Shown in pieces: positions 47,503-59,849 of a stretch of DNA of 64,000 nucleotides. The stretch spans positions 4,087,221-4,151,220 of the forward strand of contig NW_025062479.1 in the NCBI RefSeq assembly GCF_000002995.4, in the 5' to 3' direction. The translations under genes and the position numbers were made by a program. Origin of the DNA: Brugia malayi. Taxonomy: Eukaryota > Nematoda > Chromadorea > Rhabditida > Onchocercidae. The notes beneath the pieces were generated by a model. That model saw nothing but the letters and a program-made list of their open reading frames with translations. It was not told where the DNA came from and did no database searches. Every line of letters starts with the position of its first letter. The first letter of the stretch is position 1.

Positions 47503-50357
47503 ATGCGGTTGGAAGTCGTCTTACTGCTTTTATTGTTCATAAGAAAGTCAAGACAAGCTACCAATGCAAAAACATTGGATATCAACTGCATGTTTCTTGG
47601 ATATCCAGAATTAGAATATGACGGGTTTGACCGAACTGAGGTTGGTGTGACATTAAATTCCACTTCGTTTTGTAATACGTTGCAAAAACCTCTCCTTTCT
47701 GTTATCGTTTTCCCTCTTCCAAATCGGATTATGACTTATCTTAATATTTCGTCCTTCTATTTCTCTTTCCAATTCTTTTTTGTCACCACGGATTTTTTTG
47801 TACGCATTTCTGATAATTAAAAAGCAAAAACACATTTTTTGAGTTGGCGGCAAATTACAAAATATTCCGAATTTTGATTTGAATCAAGAATATTTCAATT
47901 TTGCTAATTAATTTAAGAGCAACTTTGGTAATTATACTTTTAACTTCGTAGCTCAGAATTACTACAGTTTAACTGTTGCGGAATGAAAAACATAATCTTA
48001 ATGTTTTCAGGTTTTAAGTGAAAAAAATTTTAATAAAACGGTGCTAGCAAGCGACTCTAGAACAATTGTTTTTTTCAACGACGTTGAAGAAGATGATCCC
48101 GAATTGGATCAATATGAATGTTTTTTACAAGTACATTTGTGTTTTTGGCTTTCAAAATACTAATTTATTTTTTGAAAGTTTAAATGAAAAGTGATTTCCG
48201 TGACTACTACACCAAATAAAATCATTTGGGCAATGTTTTAAAGAATATTCAAAAAAGTTGTATTCAGTTCAGTAATTAAAAATTTTACAGTTATCGGCTC
48301 AAATAATGACAAAACGAGGATACAGTTTCTACACTGTAAATACGACAAAAGAGACACGATTAAGGAAGCAAGAAAGTAAGAGGAAGGATAAAGAAATTTC
48401 ACTTTAATTTGAAAATTCAGCTGAAAAAAATTTCAGATGTTGAAAAAGGCGAGGATACTATACATGTCTATAAAGATGGCTATAAAATTGAATATTTTGG
48501 CGTTCGAGACCCAGAAACATTTGTTTCATGGCTAATGGATGTTAGTATTTCTTTCAAATCATTTTGAAATTCCTTTGTTTGACAAGATTTTCTTATTGGA
48601 AGTCTTGAAAAGATATGGTAATTATTCTAATTTTTATCTTTTTATTTCTTTACCATCCTTTTCTCAGTGACTTTTTATTTTTCAGAATTCACATGAATTA
48701 AAATTGTGAAAGTCCAACCTCTAATTTAACTGTATATTAGTAAAACAATATAAATGATTTTCAGATTCCTGATGATCCAGTAATGATAATAAATGATGAA
48801 CATGACCAGGAAGGATTCGAAACGTTAGAAGATGACGTTGTTAGGGTGATCGGTTATTTTGAACCAGGCAGCGTCGGTTAGCTTATTAAAATTGTATCTT
48901 ATGCCATATTGATCAGTATTGAATTGTTTAATACTAATTTCCTTTTGATATGATGATGTTTATTGATAATAAATAGTTTAAGTTAATGAAGTGAATAGCT
49001 CTGATAGCTTTAAATAAAGTACGTTGAAGCGTATAAAGTAATCACTTATTTTCAGCATTAAAAGAATTTGAAGAAGCAGCTGAAGATTTCATGGGTGAGG
49101 TGGAATTCTATGCTGTCGTCAACTCTTATGTTAGTTATTTTCGAAAAAGTAATATCAAGATTTTTTCTACAAAACAGCATTTTTCTTTCCTTTTATTTTT
49201 TGGAACTTAAAAAAGCAAGTTTTTTAAAAGATCATTTTAGTGGGCTCGTAAAATGGGGTTAAAACGAATTGGTGAAGTACAAATGTTACGACCATTTGAA
49301 GATGATCCTATTTATGCTCCAATATCGATGGATACCGAAGGAGAATTCGAAAGTTGGGTTGAAAAACACAAGAAGCCAGTAATGCAAAAACTAACCCTAC
49401 AAAATTATTTCAATGTTTGGGTAAATAATATCGAGATTTTGGTGTGCAGCTCCTTCAAAGTTTTAAAGTATTAAATTCTAGAATTGCAGAAGGATCGAGA
49501 TGACAGTGACAAATTGATTGTTGCATTCTGTGATGAGGAATCACGCGAAGGTCGAGCAATGTTCAAATTACTCCGCAAAATTGCCGATGAAAATAGTGAA
49601 CATGCTGGAATGCTAAAAATTTCGTTAATAGATCCAGGTACTTTTGAACTCGTCTCTAGCGTACTCAGAATCAATTTGTGATCTCGTTTTCACTTTTCAG
49701 TTCAGGCTAAATTAAAAAATACAATTGCTATTTATATATTTTTTTCTATTGTTCAACTGATTTAAGTTAGTCGATCTGTTGCAGATGAATTTCCATTGAT
49801 GGTGGATATCTGGGAAGAAATGTTCGGTATTGATATTGAGGGAGGCCCACAACTTGGCCTCATTGACATTTCTGAAGTATATCCTTTATTTCAGCATTCT
49901 TTTTACATAAATTTATGTGCAACTTACAAGGGAAATTGAAAACTGTTATGAACGCATCTGTGACGAATTAGAGGAAGTTTTTTTTTTTTTTTAATTTACA
50001 GATATGTACTTTTGACACACAGATGACGAATACTGAGCATCAGGTTCAATTTCAAAATATTACCATTATAGAAAGAAGGAATATGGTTCGACATGTCACA
50101 GTTGAATCTTGATGATCCGAAGAAACATCAGGATAGCAACCTAGAAGTACTTCAGTCCTGGATTGATCAAATTATGAATGGCAATATATCTTTGGATGGT
50201 CTCTTTTTAGTTTTAACTTATAATTTTGAAAAGACTTTTTCCTTTAAGGCTAATTGAATTCGCAAATTCTTTTCCAGATGACGATGAAAATAACGAGCCA
50301 GAACCACCGAAATCTCCTGTACTACCAAAATCAAGAAGAAGCAAAAAGGACTTGTGA
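47503..50357 (+). CDS. csq-1: Calsequestrin
   Basis: Eleven exons join in phase into 419 residues: 47503-47640, 48011-48130, 48291-48375, 48437-48540, 48765-48876, 49056-49129, 49241-49420, 49490-49637, 49785-49876, 50072-50198 and 50278-50357. A signal peptide (MRLEVVLLLLLFIRKSRQA) is followed by the family opening YPELEYDGFDR. Three thioredoxin-like domains follow, with conserved blocks such as ALKEFEEAAEDFMGEVEFYA, KLIVAFCDEESREGRAMF and DEFPLMVDIWEEMFGIDIEG. Calsequestrin is the high-capacity, low-affinity calcium buffer of the sarcoplasmic reticulum lumen in muscle. The length is as in C. elegans and vertebrates, but the C-terminal tail is odd: after DDDENNEPEP it turns to KSP repeats and ends RRSKKDL instead of a long Asp/Glu run. 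The ATG chosen begins the signal peptide. AATAAA follows the stop by 9 bases. Confidence 0.95.
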
Positions 50358-50366
50358 AGCCTTTTT

Positions 50367-50372
50367 AATAAA
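50367..50372 (+). terminator. Polyadenylation signal of csq-1
   Basis: AATAAA lies 9 bases after the csq-1 stop codon, which would give a very short 3' untranslated region if used. Confidence 0.6.
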
Positions 50373-53300
50373 TACAAGTGCAACGTCAAAATGGATTATA
50401 TTTTAGCAACGACTATTCTATTTTCAAGTATTACTTAATTGCTCAGTTGAAAACGCCAAATTTATTGGCTAAAATTTTGTTTCTCTAGGTGTCAAAGTAA
50501 CAATTCCAGATTGATTTTTCTTCATTTCCTTACTGCAGTACATCCTAAGCACTACTTAAAATCGAATGCTGCAACCTAATTTATCAATTTCAGGCTGGCT
50601 TAATTGGAAATCAAAACTTTAAAACTATTGCTTAAATACTTTCCATTGATTGATTCCAAAATGTCTTTTTCTTCGCCTTAATATTTTGTTACTAAAACAA
50701 TTTTGCTAAGACAACAACTTAACAGTAGATATTTACTCGGAAATTTTCATTTTCGAGTTATATTACTTCAAGCTAAGATACGAAAGTGCATTCTGTAGTT
50801 TCATCGATATAATCACCCGAGCGAGTGTCGGTTTTCTCATATTCGAGTTTCTCAAACCTGACCTGATTCTCCCATTTTCATTTCTTACCACTGAATTTGA
50901 AAAAATTGAGTTTGAGACAGTAGAATTTCTCTACTCCTACGTGTTCCTTATTGATGACACTTATTTTAGTGTATTCAGTCCGTCTTTCGTGACCTCCTCA
51001 AAAAGATGCCTTAAATTTGCAACTTAAAACAATATAGAGTGTAAAATGATGTAAAAATTGTTTAACCAATCTGAATATTCAAATTTTTTTCAGAAAAAAA
51101 GTACTGAGTTTATTTTTGATTTCTCATTTCTAAACTGAAAACATAATTATGCTCATAAAAGTGCCTTTTGGAAATGGCATTTTAATTGTTTCCGCTGGTG
51201 TAGTTGATTGTGCTTTTAAATATTTCCTGATTCTGCAATTTGTAAGCTAAGATAATTTGTTTATTAATTTTAATAAAAATCAGAACTTCATATATCGCAC
51301 AGTGCTCGCTATTGTTTTAATTTTAATTGAAAATAGTCATTATAATTCATAATTCTGGGGAAAAAAAAAGAAAAATAGCTTAGTGACCATAAACAAATAA
51401 GAATTTTCGGAGTTCATATATGATTCATGGCATCATGCTGGAATAAAACAATGTGGTGATTAAGGAGAAACATGGAACTTAAGCAAGATATGCGGTTGCT
51501 AATTTAAAATTGCTGACTAACCCAAAACAATTAAAATTACCGAATAATTAAAAATCAAAATTCTAGCTCAGTTTTTTGACGCTTTTCTTTACATTCTCGG
51601 TTTGTAAAGATGCTCAATAATCATCGTTGGTTTTGATCATTTACAATGTGCATTACAATTGATTTTTTTTTTTTTTTTGTTTTAGCTTTTTCATCATCTA
51701 AATACTTCATCTTTTTTATATTTCGGTCTTTGACTTTTATAAAACAAAAGATTTAGGAGACTTATTAGAAGTGCTCAAACTGAAACCAGTGCAGTAAATC
51801 TACTCTTTTATATATTATTATTTATAAAATGCAAAATGGAATATACTGGTTGGGTAAAATTTACAGATGAAAGCAAGTAACAGGACTGTTCAGAAATTCT
51901 TTTTGTTTTACATACAAATACTTTTTAATAATACTCAATTTTAGCATTTGCATATCAGCACTAATAAAAAGTTTTTGAAATAAATGAGCGGAAGCATTTT
52001 AGTATAATAATAACTGCTTGCTTTGTACAAGAGCCAATAATAAATTTAGCATTGCGATAGTTATGGTGGTGATAGGTGGCAATAGTGATAGCGACCATAG
52101 AGGTAATCTCTATATCTAATTTAATAATGATAAAACATGCAGTACTAGTAGGAATTGCAGTAACGATAAATTGACAAATTGTAAATAAAGAAAAATTCAT
52201 TTATTAAGTTTAATTCATGACACAGCTCTCAATACATTCATCATTTTATTAATTTAAAGGCATCAATACATATAGCAAACTTTAGGAAATCTTATTTACT
52301 TTTATTCATAATTCGAGAGGATCAAAGGATAAAAGACTAAATATGCATACCATCAGTCAGATAAATTTGTTAGTCCACATCGATAGTTCTTTGAACAAGC
52401 AATTTAGCGAGGATATTTATGTTCAAAAAATATGATTCAGAGGAATTTTTGAGAGATTATCTTTTATAATACCGTTATTAAACTTGTATGCTATAGATAC
52501 CATATCGCTCAGTCACTTGTTTCTATATATTGGCAATTGGTTATATATTGAAATCATGAAATTCTTTAGCAGAGAAAAGTACATTCCGATGTTAGCGCGT
52601 TAGTAGAAAACATTACTACTAATTATTAATTTCTACAATGCAAAACCAAACGATCTGTAGCGTAATGAAAACTTGTCAACAAATTTTATGAACAGCCTAA
52701 ACAGTTCAAAGCCAGTTGTGCCATGTTGAAGTGTTGAAAAAGATACTATTACATATTTACTTGCAAGCTAAGCTGTCCATAAACCTGAAAAAATATAAAT
52801 TGCCACTTGCATATAGAGGATACGGGTTGTCTTATTACAGTGTGAAGCACCAGTAATCCGATATACCGGATATCCAAGTAAATCCAAGCGAACCTAGAAT
52901 AACTTATCATATTGCACGAATAGGACAAGTGACAGGACACAATTCGAAAATTTTATTACTTTTCTTATATATAAAATATGCAGAAAAAATCCTACTTACA
53001 TTAATATTTTCTACATTTTTACATAAATTTACATTTTCAGTAATTTCATATTTTTGCAATAAGCGCACTGCAATAAAAAAAATTAAGGCTTTTTCGAATT
53101 GATCATAGTAGAAAATATTTTGTTCATTATTTCACTTGTTTAGCGATGCATTAGAAGCATTTTCCATAAAATTGCTATAATAAATCGATAGTTCATTGTA
53201 AGCAATGCCCTATGATCATAATGGAATTTTTTCGTATTATATTTATTCGTTACTAACAGCAAGAATTCTAAATAATTTATTTCTTTAGTATCAAGCAAAC

Positions 53301-55934
53301 CAAGTTTCGTCTTACAGCCAACGTAAGCACTTGAAAAAATTAGCGAATGGACGATAAGTTCATTCGCTAGTTTTTAAATAAGTCAAATGGATTGTAAAAA
53401 TTTCCAATATATGGTTGATTGCCTCTTAAATATAAGGGCTTCAAGTCCATTAAAATATTTTCAGTGATTAACACCATGACTGGATTTAAAGTTTCGAGTT
53501 GCAAATATCTCTCCACATTAGCAGTGCTGAAAATCCTTGAGGGAATCCATTATATATTAATTGATGGTGAACGATCTCAAATCGGTATATACCGACGTTT
53601 TGATTTGAATGCGTAACACCAAGATTCTCCTCTTGTCTACAGCATCCTATCAATCATCTCTAATTTGCTTCATAATTATAATGATTGCACAACAGTAAGT
53701 TTAAGAAGTTACTAAAATAAAGGCAATGAACTTATCCAGAAAGATAATTTAATTCTGATTCTGCTCTGAATTAATGATGAATTTCGCGCTTTCTACATCC
53801 AACCGATTTGTTGTTACGACAGTTCATCACTGCTTCTCTTTGTTTAGTCCACTTTACAGTTGTTTTCGCTTTTCTAAGTTGACCCTTTTTCTTTGATTAG
53901 TTTATTTGATGACTACTTTGTTTACCCCATACGTTCTTATCTTCTTCTACTGAATAAACTAGTATCAGCCATGTATTCAATTTGAAGCCAATGGCGTCAT
54001 TTTACTATGTATATAACATAAGAAGTTTATTCCCATCCTTTCTGACACAACTGGCAATCCTAATGAAACTCCATCAGTGGAACATATTGAGCTACACGCT
54101 AAATCTTTATTATCATTCGTTGCTTCGGAAAACACCAGATTTCAGTTTTTTCCAGTCTCTTAATTAATGACAAGTTCGTATGGAGTTTTGAGAACTTTTA
54201 CTTCACCAGAATTAAATAAGCTTTCCAAGACAATGATTCCAAGAGAATTTGGATACTGTGAAAGGTAAAATGTGCCGGCGTATGTCTGAAAGATGGAAAA
54301 AGGAACGGAAAGCTAGCCGAGAAAGTACTTTTTTCTTTTTTTGCTGAACAGAAGGTATATATCATTAGAGAGAAAAGGGCGTGATCATTTGAATGATCTC
54401 TAACTCAAGAGAATCAAGAGTTGATGGAAACAACTGTTTCATCCAAATCAACATCAAGTTGGGAAGTGAATAAGAAAGCGCCTACATCAATCTGTAGTCA
54501 AGAAGAAACTGCATTTTTACTGCTTAAATTTAATGACCAAAAATACGAGGAAACATAAAGTGGAAAAAATTAGTACTAAATATAATCTGAAATGCCTCGA
54601 GGCACAGGAAGTTCTACACAACCATACAGATAGTAGCCGATTACTAAATTTTGAGGCTTAGCAGAGCACTGTTCTTCAAGCGTATAATATTAAAAAGACT
54701 TAAGGGAACATAAGCAGCTCAAAAAAATGTAATTAGTGGTGATGCTTAGGCAAGAAATATAAGAAAAAAGATTTTAATGAACAAGAGTTGAAAATCAAAT
54801 TTAAATCGATGAGCGAAATTTCTATGAAAAAGAAGGAAAAGAAAATCACTATTCAGCGGATACGAAGAAATATCATTAATTCACTTATTTATATGCTTTT
54901 AGGTATATATCAATTGTATCCCTTTTTAATTACATTCTATGAAATCGTCTTAATCAATGACCATTTGCTGGCTGTATTGTCTTATTTATGTTAATCTTAG
55001 CTTCGATTCAGCTTGGAAAAGATCCTATCAGAAAGTTACATGCTATGTTAATGATTCGCAAAATCAAAATGCAACATAACTGAAATGCAAGTGAAAGTTA
55101 AGTAATGCAAGGTCAATCTTATATCTCAGTAGTGCAATTGGTTTGTAACTTTAAAAAAAACTGGAACTATTTGTAAGAAAAATTTATTTTGGTAGAACAA
55201 AAAAGGGCATTAATCCTGAATACAAAGTAGTATTTACTTCATTTTTTGGTTAGAAATTCTCTAGTTCTTAATTTTTATAGAGAAAATTTTATAGTTTTTC
55301 AACAAAAAAAGAAATGAAAAATACTTTATATTCAACTTCAAGCCCTTCATTTCTGCTTTTGGATGCTCTTTTTTCTGTTTTCTGCAAAAAACCTAGCAGG
55401 TCACCGAGTACGTTTCTTTTTTCCCAATTTCAGCTTATTAAATAAAGATATTGGCTTATATAGTTTAATTTACTTTAAAAAGCAAGAAGACACCAACCAA
55501 ACACTATGGTTAAGATTTTTATGAGAGTAAACTATAGGAACAAACATTTCCAAACAAACGAGAAAGGAATCAGTTGATGGCTACGGGACGCAGTGCTGCA
55601 CAAAATTGACGAGACCACCCACGATGTTTGTGTTGTTTTTATTAAGCGTCAACAAAGCGCAATGAGCGTTAATATGTGGCCTTAATACTTGATTTCTGAT
55701 GGTGGGGGAGTGAACCTAGAATCGTTTGCGTAAATAATAAACACCACGTTGGAGTGTTGACGTACTGCTTTTACTGACTGGGAGAGTTTTCGCTTCAGCA
55801 AAGTAAATTTAATATAAGGATTAAAATACACTTTACTTTGTTTCTCTCAAGACACCAAGTGTAAACTTATGTACGACTATTTGTCATCCCTCTACCTATA
55901 AGACGTCAAAAGTTTTTTGAACTTCCGTTTTCAG
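50373..55934. other. Non-coding interval
   Basis: AT-rich with a long poly-T run near 51.66 kb and only short frames of low-complexity composition. A less AT-rich patch lies at about 55.56-55.77 kb; its frames are broken and could not be joined to exons, but it sits just upstream of the candidate gene at 55.9-56.6 kb and could be part of it. Confidence 0.45.
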
Positions 55935-56557
55935 AGTATATACACCGCAACTATTTTCATAATTTCTCAGCAATTTACTGGAGTATTATTCGGAAGGCCC
56001 TGTTCGTCGTGCTCAGAAATCAATAATCCTCAAAATCCTACATCTCAGATTAATCAACAACTTTTTGTTCATAATACTTGCTCACTAATCTTTTAGCATC
56101 ATCAGCGACTTTTCTTGAAAAAATGGTTATCGATTTGCTCACAAAAAAAGATTGGTAAGTTTCCGATTTTTGTTCTACTGTTTTTTTTATAATAGTTAAG
56201 TTTTTGTTTGAGATTACTTAGTAATGGCTTAGACAGGAAATATGAAATTTTCTAATTGAATTTTTTTGATACTGAACTATTGAGGAAAACGCTGAACAAA
56301 AAAAAAAAACTGCACTTTTTTTAATCCTTGTCTTTCAGTCATACTGTTCTGGCAAATTTGAAATCTAAGGGTGCTATTTATCGGAAGTTTCGGCACATTA
56401 TGTTTATTCTTTTTCCTTTTTTCTTTCGCTACAGGAGAGAATAGAAGCAAATGATTTAAACAGTAGAATCCAAGATTACCATATTGCTACATTTATCACT
56501 TGTTTACGACGTATAATCAATGTCATAAAGTTAGGGCAGTTGTGGGAAGAAGAATGA
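55935..56557 (+). CDS. Unrecognised multi-exon gene (3' part)
   Basis: A chain of exons with consistent phases: possibly 55935-56001 (TTTTCAG acceptor; SIYTATIFIISQQFTGVLFG), then 56097-56154 (CTTTTAG acceptor, GTAAGT donor; SSATFLEKMVIDLLTKKD), then 56339-56386 (CTTTCAG acceptor; HTVLANLKSKGAIYRK) and a last exon from 56440 (or 56435) to TGA at 56557 (IEANDLNSRIQDYHIATFIT, ending LGQLWEEE). Codon use and the splice sites look genuine, better than any other unassigned stretch here. I do not recognise the protein, and no initiating exon was found, although an in-frame ATG exists inside the second exon. The last acceptor is ambiguous between two sites five bases apart. No membrane segment or metal-binding motif stands out. 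Confidence 0.45.
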
Positions 56558-59500
56558 CCAAACGATGATTGCTTATGCATTAATGAGTTTTATTTTGGTC
56601 TTTTATTTTACGAATTTACGTTATTGTTGATTATCAGTGTTATGATAAAAAGACGAATATGAAAATCTACCTATCCACTTCCATTTAAAATTACTTCAGC
56701 AGAAGATTTATGAGTAAGTAAGTTTCCCTGTCCTTTTTACAAAATAGTCTATATTTTGTTGTTATTTAGAATGTGAGAGTAAAAATCTGAGATTTCAGGA
56801 CTTTGTTTACAAACTCAAAAATACAATTACATAATAACTACGATATTCCCCTTGATTCATAAAAAATGTTATCAGAACTATGTTGTCATAAACAGATTAT
56901 CAAAAAAAAAGAAAAAATTATTAGCAAAATATTTAGACAATATATGATAGTGCTGAGATTGGGGAAAACGTATATTTAAATTATAACAAAAAAAAAGATT
57001 TGCATTATTGAATTGATTTAGTCAGTAATTAGGTTGCTAATATGATTGACTTACTGAAGATGATATGATGTGGCGAGAAAGTGACAGTAATTAAAAAGTT
57101 AAAGTGTGATAAAATTGACAGACACACCAAGTAAATCCATTCAACCATATTCACCGTCTAAATAAATGAAACATTTTTTAGCAGAATAGCGACATCATTT
57201 TAATACTATTGATGAATTATTTATTTATTATAATAGGTTGACACTGTGAGTTACATTTAGAATGACAACTTTCTGAATAGGGGAAAGACAGTGGATCAAA
57301 ATGGACATATGAGAAATCTAGTAGTAATTGAATAAAACAACAAAAGAAAAATATGGGAACTTGCGAATCGTAACATATAGATAAAGTAATGCTGGCAGTA
57401 AGAGTAAAGCGATCAAAATTTGGATTAAAGAGTAATTGGATAAAACCTGAAAATAAAGCAACAAGAAAAAGGAAATATATAGGTGCAAGTGAATAGCTGG
57501 AAGTTAATGGATTCATAACATAATAAAAAAATTCCAGAAGTTCATACAGATAACGCATTTTTTTCATTCATAAACTGTTTTAACTTGGAAATGGTTTTAA
57601 AATATTTGCTAATTAATGAAAGACATCAATTTTATTTTGTTGTTTCATATTTGAAAAAGAAGAAAAAAGGTGCTATGACAGTTTTAATTTTCTGCTGGTA
57701 AAGTAATTCATTTCCAAAAATTTACGCAAAACATAATCAGCCACTGCTGAACAAACGAAAAATTAAAAGTTATTCAAATGACTTGTTTTTTAACGCTACA
57801 TTAGAGTTATAAATCTATCACCTTGAAATGTCTAAAGCCGAACAAAAACAAAACTGACAATTTGTGATCCTGAAAGAAGCTCAAATAAAACGTGAAAGGA
57901 ATACTATATTACTTTATCCCCACTTTTCCTTAGTTTCTGAAATTGAAATCCTGGTAGTAGGAAAATGAAGATGATGAAGAACAGGAAGAGGAAGATGAAA
58001 TGGACAAGGCACGTTGAATTAGGAACATACCCACACATTTATTTACATTTTGTATCGCCGAATTTTTTGAAAGGAGATTTTAAACCTGACATCATCTTTG
58101 ATACTTAGAATTTAAAAAATTTTAATTACTATTTTTTCAGGGATTGATTTTCGATTTTTTCCGATCTAATAAATTCAGATTTCAATGAAATATTAACGCC
58201 ACTAAATAAAATATTTTGCTTTTATTTGCTTGTAATACTGTTTCCAACAATGAGCTAGAAATGGTAAGCTAAAAAAGACTTGTAATTAAATTTTATAAAA
58301 GTAAATTTCTGCGCAAATAAAATTTGCTGTGAGATATATTTTTTAACTGATTTGTGGTGTAATCTTTTTGGTTGCTTAAAATCCTATTATGATAACTTCT
58401 TGAAATTTTTTTCAATGAGCAAAAAAAAATCGGAATAAATTTTATAAATCGTTTATTTTTCAATGTTGAAATCAATTTGACCTCTTAATATTTAAAAGGG
58501 AATAAGTGTTGAGTTCCACCAACCAGTTATTCTGAGGGTATCTCGACAATATCAGGTCAGAAAGCTTTTAACCAATTGCGCTACCAAAATGACAATTACA
58601 AGATGTTTATTATTTGCACTTGAAAATAGTTCATCAAAACGCATTACTTTCAATTAATTGATTAAACTTCACCATAACTATTGAATTTAATTACTGCTTA
58701 AATTTATTTTTTAACTGGCACTCGAATCGAATTTGCTCTATTGATAATTAAAATTTTATTATAGTTTATTGCTATGTCTTTCCAATGCCATCACATTTTA
58801 AAACCTTTTTTTCACTACAGTTGCAAAGAGTTTCAAATAAACTGCAACCCAGAAAATCTCATTTCTGTCAACACTGACACATAATGTTTCACTTTTTACA
58901 TCAATAAGGAGCAAAAATGAATTATATCTTAAACTTCTGAGTGTATAGAAAAACCACTGCAAATGAACACAGATATGATTGGAATATGCAATAAGCACAT
59001 ATATGATAGGATATTTACATCAAAAAAGTGCAGGAAAATGAATATCCGCTTACACTGCAACTAATAATTTCTGGGTGAGAAGAGCTGTGGTATTCAATCT
59101 TAAAAAACGAAGATCTATTCGTACAAAAAACTTGCGTTGCATTAAAAATATCATTATTTATATTAATTTTTTGAAAATAGCAGACGATTTTTAAGCAGCG
59201 AAATTTGAATAATATCATAAGACGACAGGAATGGTAGCTTATACTGATTCAATGTTATATTGATTCAATTTCAGTAGTTGAAATTATTTAAAAACATGAT
59301 TTTTTTTAAAAGAAATGTGGAATGAATTTATTGCTCTTACTCAGTGAGTTGCTGCTTGCATGAATGCGTTTGTTGCAGTGCACAGAGACATATTCAGACA
59401 GACATATTCAGGAGTTCCTACTAAAATTTAAGCTCGTAGCAAAATAGATTAGATCCTGGGGTTCAAATTAAAAGTTGAAGCTTATCTTCTACGTTTACGC

Positions 59501-59849
59501 TCTCTGATGTATGCATCATTTCAGGGTCTGACATATCACAATCGGCATCTTGAAATTCGGTACTATGTTCAAAATCAATCAAGATTTCTCGGTAATATAA
59601 TTCAAAAAGGATTAGAGTTTTCTATGTAAACAAAAGAAGTGCACAAGTTATTGGCACAGTGTAATGTGAGCTAAAAATTGTTGTGGCAAGGAAAGCTGAA
59701 GCTAGAGAATGTATGAGATGTGTAAAGGTAGCAGCAGACTTCAACTTCTCAAAGCTAGTTAAAAGCCTCCTGCAAGTTGAATTCATTGTACATTCTGTTT
59801 GTGCCGCGTTACACTACCAATTCCTCTCTCTCTTCATTACGCGTTAACG
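56558..59849. other. Non-coding interval with a tRNA-like fossil
   Basis: Very AT-rich. A minus-strand frame of 116 codons at 57217-57567 is hydrophobic and low in complexity and is probably spurious. An 18-codon acidic frame lies at 57959-58015 (see findings), and a tRNA-like stretch at 58510-58593. The last few hundred bases are the likely promoter of the myosin light chain gene, with a CT-rich tract (CCTCTCTCTCTTC) just before the ATG. Confidence 0.45.
58510..58593 (-). other. tRNA-like fossil or SINE head
   Basis: On the minus strand, TAGCGCAATTGG (58572-58583) matches the A box of the internal RNA polymerase III promoter (TRGCNNARYNGG) at every position and is followed by TTAAAAGC and TCTGAC, as in a tRNA D-arm and anticodon stem. 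The 3' half (GGTTGGTGGAACTC) is only a poor B box, and the arms do not fold into a full cloverleaf. It is therefore best read as a decayed tRNA or a tRNA-derived SINE fragment, not a working tRNA. Confidence 0.35.

Noticed and set aside
57217..57567. 116-codon minus-strand frame with hydrophobic content
   Set aside because: Low-complexity Phe/Leu/Ser-rich translation of AT-rich DNA, no domain and no splice partners; typical of spurious frames on poly-A/T-rich sequence.
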